Below, piece by piece: positions 8,527-12,500 of a stretch of DNA of 12,500 nt. Source of the DNA: Circinella minor (taxonomy: Eukaryota > Mucoromycota > Mucoromycetes > Mucorales > Lichtheimiaceae); contig JAEPRB010000563.1 in the NCBI GenBank assembly GCA_016758965.1, positions 1 through 12,500 on the forward strand, in the 5' to 3' direction. Position numbers and translations under genes: made by a program. The notes beneath the pieces are model-generated. The model was given only the letters and a program-made list of their open reading frames with translations. It was not told where the DNA came from and did no database searches. The first letter of the stretch is position 1; each line of letters opens with the position of its first letter.

Positions 8527-10017
8527 GGTAATGGTTATTTATATAATGATAAAGAGAAAAAAAAATATGTATATAAAAATTAAAGGGGTGTAGGAGAAAG
8601 GGGAGTAAGATGCTAACAATAAGAATTATTTAAGTCACACACATACACATAGTTTGTGCGGTGAAATGAACAAATATATAATGATTACCGAATATAAAAT
8701 ATTTCTAAACATGAATATTCATCCGAAAAGGAGGTAAAGGGAAGGGAAGCATCAGCCATCCCCCCTGGTATCTACATACCATACAAATAAGAATATAAGC
8801 CCCAATACCTTTTCTACGTACTCCTTTCTCATGCCAGTCATGTTTTTTTTATATATACCTATATAACGACTGACAATGCGTGTTTTATATTTTTCTTTTG
8901 TATGTAATAATATAAAATCTAATTCATCTTATAATATACCCTTTACATATATACATACACACACCTTCTTTACATTTTGATATATGTAATACTACGTGTT
9001 TACTTGTTAAAAGTTCAAAATCAAAAATACTTATACGACAAATGAAGATACTAGCTACGTCATTTAGTAATTAAAAATGTATCATGTGATTATATAACTC
9101 TAACTCGGCCCTTTCTTTTACATTAAAGTCTCTAATTTTTAATATGAATTTTCCTAAAAAAAGGAAAAAAATTCTTTTTTGTCAAGTCCCTTTTTTATTT
9201 CTATTTAATCTTGAAACAAATAATGTATATAGGGTAATATATGTATTAGCTCTTCTAAGAAAAAAAAAAGGGGAGAGAAAAAAGCAAGGGATGATTTTTT
9301 TTTATATTTGTCGATCGATTCATAAAGGATACGTACCTATATAGAGTCACTTTTGAATTATGGATTATATACACATACATGACACCCCCTCCACTCTTTT
9401 CTTTTTTTTTAAAAAAAAATATACCGTTATCTTTCTTCGCGTACATCAGTTTCTATAAACATATTATAAGAATGGAAATAAAAGGTACATTATTGTTGTT
9501 TTTTTTCTCACATCATTTGTAAACATATATTTTTATTAACTAAATTTAACGTCTTTTGTAATGGTGATGTAAAAAAAAAATAATAATAATTATTTTGCAG
9601 CATTGTTTCTTTTTCCTCATTAGGAAAGGTTTATTTTATTTTTATTAAGAAAATTAACAATGGGAAACAAAAATACAGAAATTGTATAAAACCACGAACA
9701 AATCATTCTATCATTTACGTTTAATTATTCGAGTACGTATCTTTAACCATGTCAATATATATGATTCAAACAGTGACAAAATTACGTATCTCTTCTTGCA
9801 AGGTAAATAATATTCACACAGTAATTACTATATTTTCATATTACCTTTTTTATTATTATTATTATTACTTTACTAAAAGTTACAAATAGATCTATTGATA
9901 CATTTTATTTCATTCAATTTATAAAAAGAATGGTTTTGTTGTCATGGAAATAAGTATTCAATCATTCATTCAAAACACAGTCTCGAAGATGATGTTTAAA
10001 AAGCATGCGCAGCAATA

Positions 10018-10068
10018 GCGCCACTTGAATTTGTTTTTTAGTAGCCCGTCATTATGCGCCACTTTAAT
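10018..10068 (+). repeat. Direct repeat GCGCCACTT(G/T)AAT, two copies 38 bp apart
   Basis: GCGCCACTTGAAT at 10018-10030 and GCGCCACTTTAAT at 10056-10068 differ at one of 13 positions. They lie about 580 to 630 bp upstream of the RRM gene start in unusually GC-rich sequence. The spacing and GC content suggest paired protein-binding sites; the factor is unknown. Confidence 0.45.
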
Positions 10069-10497
10069 GATAGACATAAACAATAACGGGGGTTTAAGTT
10101 CCATTGTTACTTTAATAGCAACCAACAAAAAAAAATTACTATGGTACCTGACTTGTAGTTTTTTTTTCTACTTTTTAAAGTAAATAAATTATTGTCGCAA
10201 TATATATATACTTTTTTTTGCATAGTTGAAAGCCTTCCCCCCCCAATTGCTTATGAATGAGAATCTCCTACATTTCCTTTTGACATTTGGAGAAAGTAAA
10301 AAAGCGCTTCACATTATATCCCACTTTATTATTATTATTTTTTTGTTTCAAAAAAAAAAAAGAGTTTTAGTGTCTTTGAGATCAATCAATAAAAAAAGTG
10401 ATACAGTTTTTACTTTCAAAAAAAAAAAAAAAGTAACGCGACCTTTCATGCGTGTCTTTATCTATTTCCTTTTTTGGTTTATAAAGGTCCCGATTAA

Positions 10498-10612
10498 ATT
10501 ATTTTTTTTTCTTGACACTTTCTTTTTTTCCTTTCCTTTTTTTTTTTTATCAACTCTTCTTTTCATTGTTTTCTTTTTTAACATACTCTTCCTTTTACTT
10601 TTACAATCACTT
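10498..10612 (+). promoter_or_regulatory. Pyrimidine-rich core promoter tract before the RRM gene
   Basis: About 115 bases are made almost entirely of T and C, ending about 35 bp before the chosen start codon. Such CT tracts mark transcription start regions in many fungi. No clear TATA box sits at a fixed distance. Confidence 0.4.
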
Positions 10613-10646
10613 GTACACAAAATAAAAATAAACGTTTACTCTAATC

Positions 10647-12500
10647 ATGAATTATAATCAAATAAACAAGTCTTGGTTATGTCAAGGTATATATATATAT
10701 AAAAGAAGTCGTTGCTGTGCAACCTCGCTTTTGTTTTGTTTTCTTTTCTGTTTTTTTTTACTCACCATGGTAATGCTTTTTTTTTCATTACTACAGATTC
10801 AAAACTTTATCGGTTTCATCATTACTCTTCTCGTAATATGAACAATACTATGTTTGACAACATGGTTGCTACAGAAAAACAGCAACGTAAGTTTTAATAC
10901 GTAGAAATAAAAAAAGAAAAAGAAAAAAAAGTTCAATAACACTAAACCCAAATATTTCTTTTATATATATATATATATATCTTTAGTTACTTCTGCTGAC
11001 CTTCGTTCACCAGTGTGTGTTCCTAAGACAGCCATAATAGAAAATAATCAAGTACCTCAATGGTCTTTGTATCAAGAGAAACAAAGTAATGTTGTACCGT
11101 TGACTTCACAACCAAAGAAACTCTTTTCTTGTGATCTTGGTCATGGTTATAACGACCATCACCCTTATTTTGCTCCTGTGATCACTGTTAATAATCAAGT
11201 TTCATTGTATAATGATACTGTCATGAATAACCATAAGGGTGACATACACAGTAAAGAGCAACAACAGCACCGAGAATGTTACTATTGCAATAGTAACGTC
11301 CGCAGCAACACCATTTTGGTGGATAATGAAGTAGCTGCACGCGTAAATAAACTCAACAACAATGGTTTGCATGATATTCACATCACAGATCAAACAAATA
11401 CTATCTTTGAGTGTAACATGAACTACAACAAACAACAACAACAACGCGCTTCTCATATGCATAAAACCCCCCAAGAAAAGCGTACTTACACTTCAGCAGA
11501 TTTAAATGATGATACGACAACCGTCTTACCATTAATTACTAAAGCTCCATTTTCTTCCTCCGATCAACATGACACTCATAAAAATGAAAACACAACTTTA
11601 AAAACTCAGTGGTCAGATAAAGCAGTTGACAACTCATCAAACACAAGGATCAACAACAATCGTGTATTTACACCCTTCAACAACCATAAAAAAGGTTTAA
11701 ACGGATATCCAAATAAAAAAGATGTCATTGGAGGTACTTCCCGCAGTACTTCTACACCAACACCAACAAGCTTCGTTGACCATCCACCAATGATGCACAA
11801 AAATAACAATGAATCAAAACCAGACATTGTTCGTCCTATCCGACGGCACTCATCACCTTCAGTTAAACAAGAAAACAGTAGTCATAGTGATGAGAATAAC
11901 TCAAAGAATAACACCATTATCAACAATGCCCTAAAACGTCTTTCAGACTCGATGGCTTTTCAAACGGGTTCCGTTGGTAATAATACCTCACCCATAAGAC
12001 GTTTTTCAGTTGTAAAAATTACAAACGTAAGTAAAACATTCTGTTCTTTTTTTTTTATAAAAAAAAAAAAAAAAAAAAGAAAAGGTAAAGTAAAAAATTA
12101 ATGTCACATCTATTATTTTATAGATTCCATGGCAAGTTGCAATTAAAGATATTGAAAAATTCTTTTTCCATCCTTTACAAGATGATGATTACCAATATGT
12201 TCATGTGAGTATTATATATATGATAATAATCGTAACCTAAAAAAAAAACATGCTCACCTTTATATACTTTACATTTTTTTTTTTTTTTTTTAGCTTTTAA
12301 TCAACAAATCTACAGGCAAAACACAAAAAGAAGCATTTGTTGAATTTAATACAGAACAAGATCTTGTCATGGCATTAAAAAAATTAAAATCTTTCCCAGT
12401 ATTGAAAGGTCGCAAAGTGAATATTGTCAAGAGTTCAGCCGAAGAATTATTTCATAATGTTTTTCCAAATTGGAAAGGTGAATTTATCAATAATATCCCA
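10647..12500 (+). CDS. Asn/Gln-rich RNA-binding protein with quasi-RRM-like domain (partial, 5 exons seen, 486+ aa)
   Basis: Exons 10647-10686, 10797-10886, 10987-12026, 12124-12204 and 12294-12500 keep frame; the gene runs off the window with no stop. Residues 44-380 are low complexity, rich in Asn, Gln, Ser, Thr and His, and likely disordered. They include QQQQ runs and two RRxS motifs (RRHS 329-332, RRFS 381-384) that fit the PKA consensus. An RRM fold follows at about 383-462: VVKITNIPW (RNP2 region, 385-393), DIEKFF, then STGKTQKEAFVEF (RNP1 region, 423-435) and GRKVNIV. The aromatic residues usual at RNP2 position 2 and RNP1 position 3 are Lys387 and Glu430, as in hnRNP F/H and ESRP quasi-RRMs and in an ascomycete RRM family with a STGKT-like loop and a trailing SS-EEL block. 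The true target is unknown. The start is uncertain: Met28 in exon 2 is an alternative, making exon 1 a 5' UTR exon. Confidence 0.8.

Larger units (their letters stand above)
8527..10646. promoter_or_regulatory. 2.1-kb divergent intergenic region (HAUS4-like / RRM gene), no gene seen
   Basis: This is the longest gene-free stretch. Near the HAUS4-like gene it has two AGGGG cores (8584-8588, 8599-8603), matching fungal stress response elements. Elsewhere: CACGTAG/CTACGTG-like sequence near 8990, TACGTCA (CRE-like half site) at about 9054-9060, CCCCCTCCAC at 9385-9394, a locally GC-rich patch at 10003-10070 with a direct repeat of GCGCCACTT, and a pyrimidine-rich tract at about 10498-10610 preceding the plus-strand gene. 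Only short, low-complexity ORFs occur (for example 9749-9889, 46 codons), with no family resemblance. The length could suit a regulated promoter for the RRM gene. Confidence 0.45.

Noticed and set aside
10003..10014. GCATGCGCAG resembling the animal NRF-1 site
   Set aside because: NRF-1 is a metazoan factor and the match is only to half the site.
9749..10018. Small ORFs at 9749-9889 (46 codons) and 9944-10018 (24 codons), the first with a GTAAAT donor-like site
   Set aside because: The first runs into a TTA repeat. No acceptor joins them in frame, and neither resembles a known protein.
10226..10657. 143-codon open frame rich in Phe, Ile and Leu upstream of the RRM gene
   Set aside because: It is a translation of T-rich promoter DNA, low complexity throughout, with no family resemblance, and it overlaps the pyrimidine tract.
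11202..11827. Two minus-strand open frames opposite RRM gene exon 3
   Set aside because: They lie antisense to a supported coding exon with no recognisable domain or splice structure.

Overview
This is an AT-rich eukaryotic (fungal) nuclear window. Every gene is split by short introns (62 to 150 nt) with GTAAGT/GTATGT-like donors and T-rich acceptors ending in AG. Long A and T homopolymers and TA or TAA microsatellites fill the introns and spacers. The gene content (a fungal-type Atg18, Nop9, a Grd19/Snx3-type sorting nexin), the intron density, and an apparent augmin subunit that yeasts lack suggest an early-diverging filamentous fungus. A Mucoromycota (Mucor/Rhizopus-like) source is my best guess, by inference only. 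Layout: bases 1-127 are a fragment of mitochondrial cox1 joined to nuclear DNA, just upstream of the first gene. ATG18 (+, 316-2031, 6 exons, 427 aa) follows and converges on NOP9 (-, 4764-2308, 7 exons, 640 aa). A 1.34 kb divergent spacer separates NOP9 from SNX3/GRD19 (+, 6103-6950, 4 exons, 161 aa), which converges on a HAUS4-like augmin subunit gene (-, 8526-7211, 6 exons, 310 aa). A 2.1 kb gene-free divergent spacer then leads to a gene for an Asn/Gln-rich protein with a quasi-RRM-like domain (+, from 10647, running off the right end). The genes are housekeeping: autophagy and endosomal PI3P effectors (Atg18, Snx3), 40S ribosome biogenesis (Nop9), microtubule branching (HAUS4) and RNA binding. 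They do not form an operon-like system. Exon models were built by hand from reading-frame continuity, splice-site consensus and family similarity; all junctions keep frame. I see no convincing mobile element, CRISPR array, tRNA, rRNA or snoRNA. The points most worth a second look are the cox1 insertion at the ATG18 promoter, the augmin subunit, the quasi-RRM protein, and several short repeated motifs in the two divergent spacers.
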